64,000 bases of DNA from Clostridium sp. 28_17 (GCA_001916065.1 MNRS01000020.1:61916-125915), one strand, 5' to 3'; shown: positions 37,641 to 47,076, counted from the first letter of the stretch. A program made the numbers and translations. The notes: a model not told the origin generated them from the letters alone.

Positions 37641-37678
37641 GTAAAAATAGAGGTTCTGTGAAGAATCTCTATTTTTAC
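37641..37678. terminator. Terminator of asnB
   Basis: GTAAAAATAGAG and CTCTATTTTTAC, a twelve-base perfect stem just after the asnB stop; nearly symmetrical, so it may also serve the convergent pcp-like gene. Confidence 0.85.
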
Positions 37679-37731
37679 ATCGTATACAATTTTACTATTT
37701 TAATGATAAAAACTCGTTATACATTTGAGAA

Positions 37732-38226
37732 TTATTTTTTCTCCTCACATAAAGTTTCAATATAATCTTTTATAGAACTTGATAAACGATTCATATCTTC
37801 AATATTATCAATAGTTGGAATATGTATAAAAGCAATTTTTGATTTTAAATTATTTTCTTGTTTAAAATTTAATGCTCTAAAAAATACATTGTTACATAAA
37901 TATTTTCCAGCATCATACGAATTCATTACTTGGTAAGCATATTGTTCTAAATTTTCTTTTAAAGCACCATAATAGTAATCTGTTACTAATTTTTTTCCTT
38001 CTAATATAGCATTATTTTCAAAGTAAATATTGGTAGTATTTGGTTTTTGACCAAAAATCAAAACATTATCATAATTTTCTAATAATTTTTCTTCTATTTG
38101 TTTACTACTTATTTCAAAATCATTTTCCAAATATAAAATATCTTCATTACATACTTTTTTTATATAGTCTAATAATATTTTTGCGGAGTTATCATCTCCT
38201 TTAAATCCAGCTATTAATATTTTCAT
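37732..38226 (-). CDS. Pyroglutamyl-peptidase I-like protein (peptidase C15)
   Basis: 164 aa, somewhat shorter than typical pyroglutamyl peptidases (~200-215). The N-terminus MKILIAGFKGDDN corresponds to the family's 'tGFgpF' start, the catalytic cysteine is in YDAGKYLCNNVFFRAL (about 118) and the catalytic histidine in AFIHIPTI (about 140). Part of the middle region with the catalytic glutamate (normally in a VxxPV...E stretch) is reduced, so activity is uncertain. Would remove N-terminal pyroglutamate from peptides. ATG follows TGAGGTGAAAT. Accessory region. Confidence 0.75.
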   Translation of the reverse strand: MKILIAGFKGDDNSAKILLDYIKKVCNEDILYLENDFEISSKQIEEKLLENYDNVLIFGQKPNTTNIYFENNAILEGKKLVTDYYYGALKENLEQYAYQVMNSYDAGKYLCNNVFFRALNFKQENNLKSKIAFIHIPTIDNIEDMNRLSSSIKDYIETLCEEKK

Positions 38227-38261
38227 TATTTCACCTCATAATTTATAAATTGTCTTTCACA

Positions 38262-38660
38262 TCATTTTTTTACATGAATATCTTTCCAAAATTCTTTATT
38301 ACTAAATTCTAACCCTTTTTCACTTTCATCATACCAAAATTTATCTTCTTCAGATAATTCTCCTAGGGTATTCAAATGACTAATTTGCAAAATTCCCATT
38401 GCATTTGCAATATCAAAAAATAATGGAAATTGTTCTAATTCATAATCTGTTAATTTATTATATTTTTGATATTCTTCTAAAATCATTTTTACTTTTTTCT
38501 TTGTGTTTTCTTTGTTTTCTGCATCTAAACATAAATTACAAGAACTTACTGCTAAGTCAATAATTCTAGGAATATAATTAGAAACTGCAAAATCTATAAT
38601 CCATAATTTATTATTTTTATCTTTCATAACATTTGTACTTATAATATCTCCATGAAGGAG
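38262..38660 (-). pseudogene. Remnant of an aminoglycoside/choline-type phosphotransferase
   Basis: Only the C-terminal ~130 residues of an APH-fold kinase remain: LLHGDIISTNVMKD holds the catalytic HGD loop and IIDFAVSN the metal-binding DF motif, followed by the helical C-terminus. Upstream in the same frame is a stop (TGA) near 38664 and no sequence of the N-lobe. A start at the ATG near 38627 would omit the catalytic aspartate. So this is a truncated, inactive copy. Confidence 0.75.
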
Positions 38661-38756
38661 GGTTCATTTTTATTTTATATTAAAAATGCTATTCAAATTT
38701 TATTTCACATTGATCTAACATTGCGGTTGGATGTTCGTATATTGATTCCTGTATTT

Positions 38757-39420
38757 TTAATTGTTCATTATTAATTCATTTAATTTATCTGGAAAATTTA
38801 CAGTCATTCCATCTATATCTAAATTATATACTTTTAACATTATATTTTCATTAGACTGAAACTAAGTCAGCTGGTGGACATATTTGATTTCCAGAAATTT
38901 TCATAAACTCTAATATATTTTTTTGATTTATATCTTCTTTAATAAGCCATCCTATTTTTATAGTCTTGTCTAATTTTCTAACATTTAATAATGCATTATA
39001 TATGAATGAAGTAATAAAAACATTGGCTTTATTATAATATTTTTTTATAATTTCTAAGGTTTCTTTTTCTATCCCTTCTTCTTTTAATTCTATTGCTAAA
39101 ATTAAATCTTTGCTGGATACTTCTTTCATAAAATCTTCAAATAGAACTATCTTTTCATTTTCAAATTCTTCACTAAACCAACTTCCAAAATCAAATTCTA
39201 ATAGTTCTTTATATGTATAGTCCGATATTTTTCCTGTTCCATTTGACTTCTCATCTATTTTATCGTCATGAAATATAACTATTTTTTCATCTTTAGTCTT
39301 TTGTAAATCTAGTTCTATTCCGTTTGTTCCTATTTGAAATGCTTTTTTAAAAGCTGCCATTGTATTTTCTGGTGCATATGCTGATGCTCCTCTATGTGCA
39401 TAATTAACAAAAGTATTCAT
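38757..39420 (-). pseudogene. Broken glycerophosphodiester phosphodiesterase
   Basis: GDPD-family gene. NYAHRGASAYAPENTMAAF and NGIELDLQKTKD ... VIFHDDKIDEKSNGTG carry the HRG, ELD and HDD catalytic motifs, so the start is intact. At ~38855 the frame runs into a stop after CPPADLVSV; the C-terminal part (ENIMLKVYNLDIDGMTVNFPDKL) follows in another frame. The expected stretch between them (about a dozen residues before the 'WTVN' motif) is missing, so this is a deletion with frame change, not a CGG-type break. A further open stretch (EHPTAMLDQCEIKFE, ~38680-38757) is in yet another frame. Confidence 0.8.
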
Positions 39421-39428
39421 ATTCTTTC

Positions 39429-39560
39429 CTACCTTTCTTTATAACTTTTATTATTATGTATTTTCTTTATATCATTTTTATATACAGCTATTATTCCAGT
39501 AATTAATAATATTAAATCTTCTAATACCATAAACCAACTATGATGATAAATATAATATGA
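39429..39560 (-). pseudogene. Possible remnant of a membrane-protein gene
   Basis: One frame reads a hydrophobic C-terminal piece (HHSWFMVLEDLILLITGIIA, then YKNDIKKIHNNKSYKER and a stop at 39429) just upstream of the GDPD relic. There is no start codon or N-terminal part. The rest of this ~330-base gap (to 39747) shows nothing I recognise. Weak call. Confidence 0.3.
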
Positions 39561-39747
39561 ACCATATAAAAATCATAAATAGCTTCACATACATAATTTA
39601 AAGATTGTACACATAATGATTTTTTCTTGTATGCCTCTTAATTTTATTTTATATTATCATAAATACCAAATTATTACAATAAATATGCAAAAAATAAAGT
39701 GCCATTAACTAACATTTTATTTCAGTAATCACATGTTTTATATTATT

Positions 39748-40713
39748 TTATTGTGTTTTGACTTCTTCTACACAACTTATCTTTTCTATGTATTCAATAT
39801 CTTCTATTTTAGAAATTGCAAAACATTTCTTTCCTAAATCTTTAAGCGATGCTCCACAATGATATAATTCTTTGTTATCAATTACTATAAATCTATCATG
39901 AAACTTATTTGTATATGCAATTTTTAATGTAGGATATTGTTTATTAAATTTTTGAATATCCAATTTGGTTAATTTGTTATTTTGTATTGTTAAAATTATA
40001 ACTTCAACATTTTTGTTTTTCTTTTGTAGCATTTCTAAAATACTGTCATCTATATAATTGTCTATAATTAAAATTTTGTTTTTCGCTCTTTTTATAATAC
40101 CAATTATCAAACTATAAGCATCATATATCTGCCCATCAAAAAATATTTTTTGTTTGAATTCTTCTTTTTCATTTTTTTGTAATTCATCAAATACTTTTTC
40201 AAATTTTTCTTCATGTTCTGTTAATACCTTATTTTGTTCTAATAATTTATATTCAACATTTGATAATCTATCAAAAACTTGTCCGTTTGATAATAAAAAT
40301 TTTCGCATTTCTACAAATGCATCCATTATGTTTATGCTAACTTGAACTGCTATTTCATTTTTTAAAAGTCCAGAAAGCATCGCTATACCTTGTTCTGTAA
40401 ATACATATGGCAAATATTTTGCACTTCTATATTTATTATCTTTTAACTTAGATGTGGTCACAATTTGTGACCACATAAATTCAAATTCATCTTTTGTCAA
40501 TCTGAAACAAAACTTTTTTGGAAATCTATTAATATTTCTTTTGACAGTTTGATTTATTTTTTTCGTTTCATAATGATATAACATCGCAACATCACTATCT
40601 AACATTACTTGCTTTCCTCTAATAGTATAAATTAAATTTTTAATATTCTCTGATGAATTTTGTGCTAATTCTATTTTATCATTTGTATTAATTTTCTCAA
40701 CAGCATTTTCCAT
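39748..40713 (-). CDS. ORF6N-domain protein with C-terminal PLD-like domain
   Basis: 321 aa. Residues ~28-115 are an ORF6N (KilA-N related) DNA-binding domain: IRGKQVMLDSDVAMLYHYETK, RFPKKFCFRLT and YVFTEQGIAMLS are diagnostic. A coiled-coil linker (about 145-185) leads to a C-terminal domain (about 190-300) with HDRFIVID and YHCGASLKDLG, of phospholipase D-like type with a single modified HxK motif. Common in phages and mobile elements; job unknown. It has its own promoter; the ribosome binding site is the weak GGAGTGGT. Confidence 0.85.
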   Translation of the reverse strand: MENAVEKINTNDKIELAQNSSENIKNLIYTIRGKQVMLDSDVAMLYHYETKKINQTVKRNINRFPKKFCFRLTKDEFEFMWSQIVTTSKLKDNKYRSAKYLPYVFTEQGIAMLSGLLKNEIAVQVSINIMDAFVEMRKFLLSNGQVFDRLSNVEYKLLEQNKVLTEHEEKFEKVFDELQKNEKEEFKQKIFFDGQIYDAYSLIIGIIKRAKNKILIIDNYIDDSILEMLQKKNKNVEVIILTIQNNKLTKLDIQKFNKQYPTLKIAYTNKFHDRFIVIDNKELYHCGASLKDLGKKCFAISKIEDIEYIEKISCVEEVKTQ

Positions 40714-40764
40714 AATACCACTCCGTTCTCGCTTATGTATATATTTACTAATAAATATATTTGT

Positions 40765-40793
40765 ATTATATATTATGTAGTATTGACTGTCAA
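40765..40793 (-). promoter_or_regulatory. Promoter of the ORF6N gene
   Basis: TTGACA (40793-40788), 17 bases, TATAAT (40770-40765), ~50 bases before the start. Confidence 0.8.
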
Positions 40794-40978
40794 GTATAAT
40801 TTTATTTTATATTATCATAATAAACTGTTATTTAATAACAATTTATTTCAGTAATCACATATTTTATATTATTTTTCGTTATTTTTATAAAAAACGTTCA
40901 TTTTTGCAGATTGTGTATTTTCTACTTTTCTTACAGTATCAGCGGTTAGCTGTCCGTATTGTTTTCTGACATCCAAGG

Positions 40979-41056
40979 ACTGGTCCTCAACTTATGGCTT
41001 ATTTGTGTCAGGTTAATATGTGGCTTGAGAGGTATCAGCCTCAGATTGAACTATAA
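40979..41056 (+). pseudogene. Remnant of the 3' end of an asnB gene
   Basis: The last 25 codons of asparagine synthase (TGPQLMAYLCQVNMWLERYQ and PQIEL plus stop) with ~85% identity to the end of the intact asnB at 37640; the next bases (AGAGGTTCC) resemble the asnB terminator too. Sequence before 40979 is unrelated. The remnant therefore marks the right border of ~3.4 kb inserted or duplicated behind asnB. The rest of the 40714-41163 gap shows no gene. Confidence 0.88.
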
Positions 41057-41118
41057 AGTTAATATAGAGGTTCCTTTGGGGGACCTCTTCTTTGTGTATG
41101 ACGAGCATGTCTCACACA

Positions 41119-41155
41119 TAAAGACGACACACCTTTTGAGTATGTCGTCCTTTTC
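41119..41155. terminator. Terminator before the 41164 gene's stop
   Basis: AAGACGACA / TGTCGTCCTTTT with a 12-base loop; as the flanking bases are A-rich and T-rich it can act in both directions. Confidence 0.75.
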
Positions 41156-41163
41156 TTAGTGGG

Positions 41164-41412
41164 CTAATTAGCCTCTTTTATAAGAATGTTTTTCATTCCA
41201 TCCTTATTCTTTTTTCGGCCTTCTTTTGCAACCAAACGCCCATAATTTTTGAAACTTCGTTTTCCATATTCGGTTGTGATAACACAACTTCCTATGTCAG
41301 AATGAATGTCCAATGTGTTGAACATCCTTTCTGAATATTCACCGGTTTCGTTTGGTTTAAGGCCTCCACTTAAGATAAAAAGTGTGACTGTTGTTTTGTT
41401 TGTTACTGTCAT
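41164..41412 (-). CDS. Hypothetical protein, 82 aa
   Basis: Small basic protein, no family recognised (FILSGGLKPNETGEYSERMF, then YGKRSFKNYGRLVAKEGRKK). ATG follows TTAGGAGGTGCTGGT. Like several orphan genes here it forms a single-gene cassette with a perfect promoter and a terminator, and its base composition (more G and C) differs from the core genes. Confidence 0.6.
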   Translation of the reverse strand: MTVTNKTTVTLFILSGGLKPNETGEYSERMFNTLDIHSDIGSCVITTEYGKRSFKNYGRLVAKEGRKKNKDGMKNILIKEAN

Positions 41413-41442
41413 ACCAGCACCTCCTAATTAATTTATGATTAT

Positions 41443-41471
41443 ATTATACTATGCTTTACATAAAATGTCAA
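41443..41471 (-). promoter_or_regulatory. Consensus promoter of the 41164 gene
   Basis: TTGACA (41471-41466), 17 bases, TATAAT (41448-41443), ~30 bases before the start. Confidence 0.88.
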
Positions 41472-41549
41472 ATCTATTCTAATTTTTTGAGTAACTGATT
41501 ATTATTCTAATTCCACTATTTTTTAATATTTTATAAATAATATGTAATA

Positions 41550-42439
41550 TTATATTTCATTATATTTTACTAAATTTATTGCAGATTCTAACGTTTTAGT
41601 ACAACATAATTTTCCATGAGTATCCACATACAATAAATCTTTAATATTTGATATTTTCCTTGCTTGTTCAATATCTTCTATAACAATTTTCTTCTTAAAC
41701 TTTAACTTTGTATCTATTAATCTAATATCATAACATTCTCTTTTTGACTTGAATATTAAATATTTAATATTTTTATTTTCTAGTAAATTAATAGCTTTTC
41801 TGTATGGTAATTCTTTATCAAATACAACATAATTTTCATTTGTTTCGTTAGCTTTTCTTATAATTATTTCAATCGCTTCAATCTCAGCTATTGCATGTTT
41901 AATATATAAGTCCCAAAATTCATCTGCTAATTTTAAAGCATGAATAAAACCTTCTTCTTCCGTTATATCTTCATTCCATTCAGGATTACATAATTTAATA
42001 AAATCAGGTGATGTCTTATATTTTAAATATTCCATTTGCATATTATCTGTTGCATCTATGTATTGTATTAATTCATTATCCATATATTCATAAACTTTAT
42101 TTATATTTTTAATTTTTAAATCCTTTAAATATTTTTTTCCGAATTTTTTCCATAATAATCCTATTGATGAATAAAATATTCCATTTGCTCTCTGTCCATT
42201 TCTGTTTTTTTGATGGTGATCAAATTCTCCGAAGTCCTATGTCATAAACAATTTTATTTTTTAAATTCCATTTTTCATTTATAGATGGTACTCTTATCAA
42301 AATAATATTTTTATTAATTTTACTAAGAAATATTGTGGAAATAACATCATCCACATGAAATTTTCCAGAATGGGTTATACAATTTGCCTTTGTAATTTCT
42401 CCGAGTTAATTGAATATTTTTATATCTATTTTTTTCCAT
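41550..42439 (-). CDS. MYG1-like (UPF0160) protein with two +1 shifts at CGG
   Basis: Member of the MYG1 exonuclease-like family (DHH-type fold), 295 aa when joined. ATG at 42439 follows TTGAGGAGAAGAACATAA. The zero frame reads MEKNRYKNIQLT then CGG; skipping the C at 42403 gives GEITKANCITHSGKFHVDD, the family's N-terminal metal site. At 42231 the frame again meets CGG after IVYDIGL; skipping that C gives GEFDHHQKNRNG, the second signature. The rest runs to 41550 without break. 890 bases = 3x296+2, exactly two extra bases. Read without the shifts, only fragments of ~30 and ~70 codons and a C-terminal piece exist. Function of bacterial members is unclear (possible RNA/DNA exonuclease). Confidence 0.85.
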
Positions 42440-42564
42440 TTATGTTCTTCTCCTCAACTATTATAATTCATGCTCTCGTAAAATATCTTTATTAATCAAG
42501 ACCTCTGACACTGGTATGAAAATCAAAGAAGATATTTTTGCGAAGTGAATGTTATTATAAAAAA

Positions 42565-43314
42565 CTATATTTTCTTTGCTTTAACTATTAAAAAAAATGG
42601 TCTATCAAATTGATTTATGTATTTTGGATTTTTAACTATCGATTCTTGACTTGCAACAGGTTCTTCTATTTTTTCTATAGAAAATCCATTATTTACAAGT
42701 ACATTGATAATTTCAGTAAAAGTTCTATGGTATTTTATTACATCTTTTCCAAACCATTCTTTGGCCCTTATACCAGGCCTATTATAATCCGAAAATAAAC
42801 CAAAGTACTTTCCATCTATTACTGTATGTCCCTTATTAACATTTTCCGTATATTTTATACATGTTGTAAATGGATGCTCTTGTGAAAAAATCAAATAACC
42901 ACCCTTATTTAATAAACTATATATATCTTTTATTAATTTATTATAGTCTTTTACATAATGAAATGCTAATGATGAAATTACTATATCAAATTTATAATTA
43001 ATTTTATCAATATCTTCCATTGGTACTACTTTATAATTTATGTTCCTTAACTTATTGTATGTATTTGCCATCTCTATCATATGCGTAGAAATGTCTAAAC
43101 CTAAGACACTTTTTGCACCCAATTCTTTATAATATTTGTCGTTTTCACCGTATCCACATCCTAAATCTAATATTTTTTTATTTTTAACATCAGGCATAAC
43201 ATTTCTAAATGCTGGTATTTCAATTAAATCATTTGCATTTAATCCTCTTTGATCAATTCTAAGTTCATCATATTTTTTATAAAATTTTTTATCATCATAA
43301 ATATTCTGTTTCAT
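42565..43314 (-). CDS. Class I SAM-dependent methyltransferase
   Basis: 249 aa. SAM motif I KILDLGCGYGENDKYYKELG at about 45-64, acidic residue in VLGLDIS at about 70, motif II-like FDIVISSLAFHYV at about 106-118, and a Methyltransf_11-like layout. The substrate is unknown; such enzymes act on small molecules or quinones. ATG follows ATAGGAGAAACT. Lies alone at the right border of the accessory stretch. Confidence 0.85.
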   Translation of the reverse strand: MKQNIYDDKKFYKKYDELRIDQRGLNANDLIEIPAFRNVMPDVKNKKILDLGCGYGENDKYYKELGAKSVLGLDISTHMIEMANTYNKLRNINYKVVPMEDIDKINYKFDIVISSLAFHYVKDYNKLIKDIYSLLNKGGYLIFSQEHPFTTCIKYTENVNKGHTVIDGKYFGLFSDYNRPGIRAKEWFGKDVIKYHRTFTEIINVLVNNGFSIEKIEEPVASQESIVKNPKYINQFDRPFFLIVKAKKI

Positions 43315-43411
43315 AGTTTCTCCTATATTATAAATATTTCAAATAATTTATATTTAGATATTTCTTACTTTATTATCAATTGACAAATTGATAACTCAAG
43401 TTTTAAATTAA

Positions 43412-46400
43412 TTATTCACATATCCCATCAAAAATTTTCTTAATCTCATCATTATAATAAATAGCCCCACAAGGTCTAATATCATCGCCAATTTTAACCT
43501 GAACATTCATATTATTCTTATCACCAGAAAAATACTTAATTGCACATCTCAACTTTTCCTTTTGCACTTCAGTAAAATCAGTAATATCAAAAGTCACAAC
43601 CTTGGGTTTTTCTTCTCCTAAATCTTTAATTTCATTTGCAATTATAGTTGGTTCTTGGTCATCTCTGATACTCAAACGACCATCAATTAAAACAATATTC
43701 TCTTCAACTAAACTTCTTCCCGCTCCTATAACTGCATTTTCAAAAGCAAGTACTTCTGCAGTTCCATACAAATCTTCTATTGTAATAAATGCCATAATTT
43801 TATTATTTTTTGTATATTTTTTCTTAATTGAAGTAATTACTCCGGCATACTTTACTTTTTGACCATCTACAAATTTAGGCTTACTATTTCTTGCTTGAAC
43901 ATTTGCCATTTCATCTCCATTAGCACCATCATCATTATTTGTCAAGTTTTGCTCACTTATTTGGACTAAATCCATACTATTGATATTTGTTGAATGCATA
44001 ATTTGTTCTCTTAATTTTTCAAGCGGATGTCCCGAAATATAAATTCCAAGCATTTCTTTTTCCATTGAAAGTAATTCTTTTTCAGGCATTTCTGGATGTT
44101 CATTAAATTGATATTTTTGTTTTTCCATTTCTTCTTTTTCTTGCTCTGTTCCTATATCAAACATTGAAACTTGTCCATTTAAACCTTTTTTCTTTCCACT
44201 TTGAATTGTGTCCATAATTGTTTCAAATGAAGCTAATAATGTTGCTCTTGTTTGTTCAAACTCGTCAAATACTCCTGCTTTTATTAAACTTTCTACACAT
44301 TTTTTATTTACTTGTGTGTCTGCTATTCTTTCACAAAAATCTGTAAAGTTTTTGTATTCTCCATTTTCTTGTCTTTCTGCTACAATATTTTCAACTGGAG
44401 TTTTTCCTACATTTTTTATTGCTCCAAGTCCAAAACGAATTTTTCCGACCGCTTCTGAATTGTTAACTTCAACTGTAAATTTTTCAAAACTTTTATTTAT
44501 ATCAGGTTTTAAAATTTGAATTCCAAGTCTTTTACACTCGTCAATATATTGAGGTGCTTTGTCTAAATTTCCTAAATAACTATTTAAAGTTGCAGCCATA
44601 AATTCTGCAGGATAATATGCTTTTAAATATGCTGTTCTGTATGATACAACTGCATAACATGCGGCATGTGATTTGTTGAATGCATATTTTGCAAATTCTG
44701 CCATCTCATCAAATATTTTATTTGCAGAAACTTCATCTATTCCATTTCTTACACATCCTGGTACAACTACATTCCCATCTTCATCTACTTGTCCATGTAT
44801 AAATACTTCTCTTTCTTTTGCCATTACATCAAGTTTTTTCTTCCCCATGGCTCTACGAACCAAGTCTGCTCTTCCTAATGAATATCCAGCTAAGTCTCTA
44901 ACTATTTGCATAACTTGCTCTTGGTAAACCATACATCCATATGTTACGTTTAATATTGGCTCCAGACTTGGGTGCGTATATTCATTGTGCCCTGGGTTTT
45001 GTTTTCCTCTAATATATCTTGGTATTTGGTCCATTGGTCCAGGCCTATATAAAGAAACACCTGCTATTAAATCTTCCAAACAGTCTGGTTTCAATTCTTT
45101 CATAAAGTTTGTCATTCCTTGTGATTCAAATTGAAATATTCCTGATGTATTTCCATCTTGCCATAATTTGTATACTTTTGGATCTGACATATCATGATCA
45201 AATTCTACATCAATTCCGTGATTTTCTTTAACCATATCTATTGTGTTTTGAATAACTGTCAAGTTTCTTAATCCCAAAAAGTCCATTTTTAAAAGTCCTA
45301 ATTCTTCAAGTGTTGTCATTATGTATTGGGTGTTGATTTGTCCATCTCTTACATAAAGTGGAACATATGTATCTACTGGGTCTTTTGTTATAACAACTCC
45401 ACATGCGTGTGTTGATGCCTGTCTTGGCATTCCTTCAAGTCCCATTGCTATGTCTAATATTTTTTTAGTTTGCTCATCTGATTCATATCTATCTCTTAAT
45501 TCTTTGTTTTGCTCTAAGGCTTTTTTTATTGTTATATGAATTTCATTTGGAATCATTTTTGCCAATGCATCTGCTTCTGCATATGGATAGTCCAAAACTC
45601 TTGCCACATCTCTTATTACCATTTTTGCAGCCATTGTTCCAAATGTGATTATTTGTGATACATGGTCATGTCCATATTTTCTTGCAACATAATCTATAAC
45701 TTCTTGTCTTCTTTCATCTGAAAAGTCAACATCAAAATCAGGCATACTGATTCTTTCTGGGTTCAAAAATCTTTCAAATAGTAATCCATATTTTATTGGA
45801 TCAATATCTGTTATTTCAATTGCATATGCCAAAATAGAACCTGCACCTGAACCTCTTCCTGGTCCTACTGGTATTCCATTTATTTTTGCATAATGTATAA
45901 AATCCCATACTATTAAGTAATAATCAACATATCCCATTTTTTTGATTATTCCTAATTCGTATTCTGCTCTTTTTTGTATTTCTTCTGATAAATTTTTTCC
46001 GTATCTTTTTTCTAGACCTTTATCACATAATTCTTTTAAGAAGTCATAATGTGTTGGATATTCTGGTGATACATCATAGTTTGGCAATATTGTGTGTCCA
46101 AATTCAAATTCTACATTACATTCTTCTGCAATTTTTACTGTGTTTTCAATTGCATCTGGAAATGCTTTGAAATATTCTGACATCTCTTCTGGTGATTTTA
46201 CATATAACTCATCTGTATCAAATTTCATTCTGTCTTCATCACTCATTCTTTTTCCAGTTTGAATACATAACAATACTTCGTGGTTATATGCATCTTCTCT
46301 TTTTAAATAATGTGCATCGTTTGTTGCAACTAGTGGAATATCAAGTTTTCTTGCTAATTGAACCAACTTTTGATTTGCTAAAACTTGTTCTCTTATTCCA

Positions 46401-46930
46401 TTGTTTTGAATTTCTATGTAATAATCATCTCCAAAAACTTTTTTATGCCATAATGCTATTTCTTCTGCCTTTTCAGTTTGGTTTGCTAATAAAGCTTGAT
46501 TTACTTCTCCTGCAAGACATGCACTTAGGCATATTATACCTTCATGGTATTTCTCCAATATTTCTCTATCTATACGAGGTTTATAGTAATATCCATCAAC
46601 AAAACTTAATGAAACCAATTTACTTAAATTTTTGTATCCTTCATTATTTTTTGCAAGCAAAATTAAGTGATAGTAATGGTTATCAATTCCTGCTTCTTTT
46701 TGTAATCTTGAACGTGGTGCAACATATACTTCACATCCTATTATTGGCTTTACGCCTTCTTTTTTACATGCTTTATAAAAGTCAATGGCTCCAAACATTA
46801 CTCCATGGTCTGTTATTGCTATTGAGTCCATTCCTAATTCTTTTGCTCTTACTGGTAAGTCCTTTATTCTATTTGCTCCGTCTAATAAACTGAATTCACT
46901 GTGTATGTGTAAGTGTACAAATTTTGACAT
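43412..46930 (-). CDS. dnaE: DNA polymerase III alpha subunit
   Basis: Replicative polymerase of the DnaE type, 1172 aa, full length. N-terminal PHP domain (HLHIHSEFSLLDG and ITDHGVMFG), polymerase palm with PDFDVDFSDERR (about 395-406, catalytic aspartates), GCMVYQEQVM and YAFNKSHAACYA in the fingers, a helix-hairpin-helix region, and an OB fold near the C-terminus (VKYAGVITSIKKKYTKNNKI). No in-frame CGG among its many arginines. Stands alone. ATG follows AAAGAGAGAAAAAT. Confidence 0.97.
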   Translation of the reverse strand: MSKFVHLHIHSEFSLLDGANRIKDLPVRAKELGMDSIAITDHGVMFGAIDFYKACKKEGVKPIIGCEVYVAPRSRLQKEAGIDNHYYHLILLAKNNEGYKNLSKLVSLSFVDGYYYKPRIDREILEKYHEGIICLSACLAGEVNQALLANQTEKAEEIALWHKKVFGDDYYIEIQNNGIREQVLANQKLVQLARKLDIPLVATNDAHYLKREDAYNHEVLLCIQTGKRMSDEDRMKFDTDELYVKSPEEMSEYFKAFPDAIENTVKIAEECNVEFEFGHTILPNYDVSPEYPTHYDFLKELCDKGLEKRYGKNLSEEIQKRAEYELGIIKKMGYVDYYLIVWDFIHYAKINGIPVGPGRGSGAGSILAYAIEITDIDPIKYGLLFERFLNPERISMPDFDVDFSDERRQEVIDYVARKYGHDHVSQIITFGTMAAKMVIRDVARVLDYPYAEADALAKMIPNEIHITIKKALEQNKELRDRYESDEQTKKILDIAMGLEGMPRQASTHACGVVITKDPVDTYVPLYVRDGQINTQYIMTTLEELGLLKMDFLGLRNLTVIQNTIDMVKENHGIDVEFDHDMSDPKVYKLWQDGNTSGIFQFESQGMTNFMKELKPDCLEDLIAGVSLYRPGPMDQIPRYIRGKQNPGHNEYTHPSLEPILNVTYGCMVYQEQVMQIVRDLAGYSLGRADLVRRAMGKKKLDVMAKEREVFIHGQVDEDGNVVVPGCVRNGIDEVSANKIFDEMAEFAKYAFNKSHAACYAVVSYRTAYLKAYYPAEFMAATLNSYLGNLDKAPQYIDECKRLGIQILKPDINKSFEKFTVEVNNSEAVGKIRFGLGAIKNVGKTPVENIVAERQENGEYKNFTDFCERIADTQVNKKCVESLIKAGVFDEFEQTRATLLASFETIMDTIQSGKKKGLNGQVSMFDIGTEQEKEEMEKQKYQFNEHPEMPEKELLSMEKEMLGIYISGHPLEKLREQIMHSTNINSMDLVQISEQNLTNNDDGANGDEMANVQARNSKPKFVDGQKVKYAGVITSIKKKYTKNNKIMAFITIEDLYGTAEVLAFENAVIGAGRSLVEENIVLIDGRLSIRDDQEPTIIANEIKDLGEEKPKVVTFDITDFTEVQKEKLRCAIKYFSGDKNNMNVQVKIGDDIRPCGAIYYNDEIKKIFDGICE

Positions 46931-47041
46931 TATTTTTCTCTCTTTCTATTTTTGTCCTTTTTAGAACAATTCTATTTAGAACACTGTCTTAAAAAGAACA
47001 TTTTTCTGTATTATATTATCTTTTTTTATTAAAGTCAACTC

Positions 47042-47076
47042 AAAAACTCTAATGTATAATCATACATCAGAGTTTT
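47042..47076 (-). terminator. Terminator of sleB
   Basis: On the minus strand CTCTGATGTAT ... ATACATTAGAGTTTTTG: an eleven-base stem with T run, ~35 bases after the stop. Confidence 0.8.

Noticed and set aside
38757..39420. GDPD gene as a seventh CGG frameshift
   Set aside because: There is no CGG at the break, and residues are missing between the two frames, so it is a deletion.
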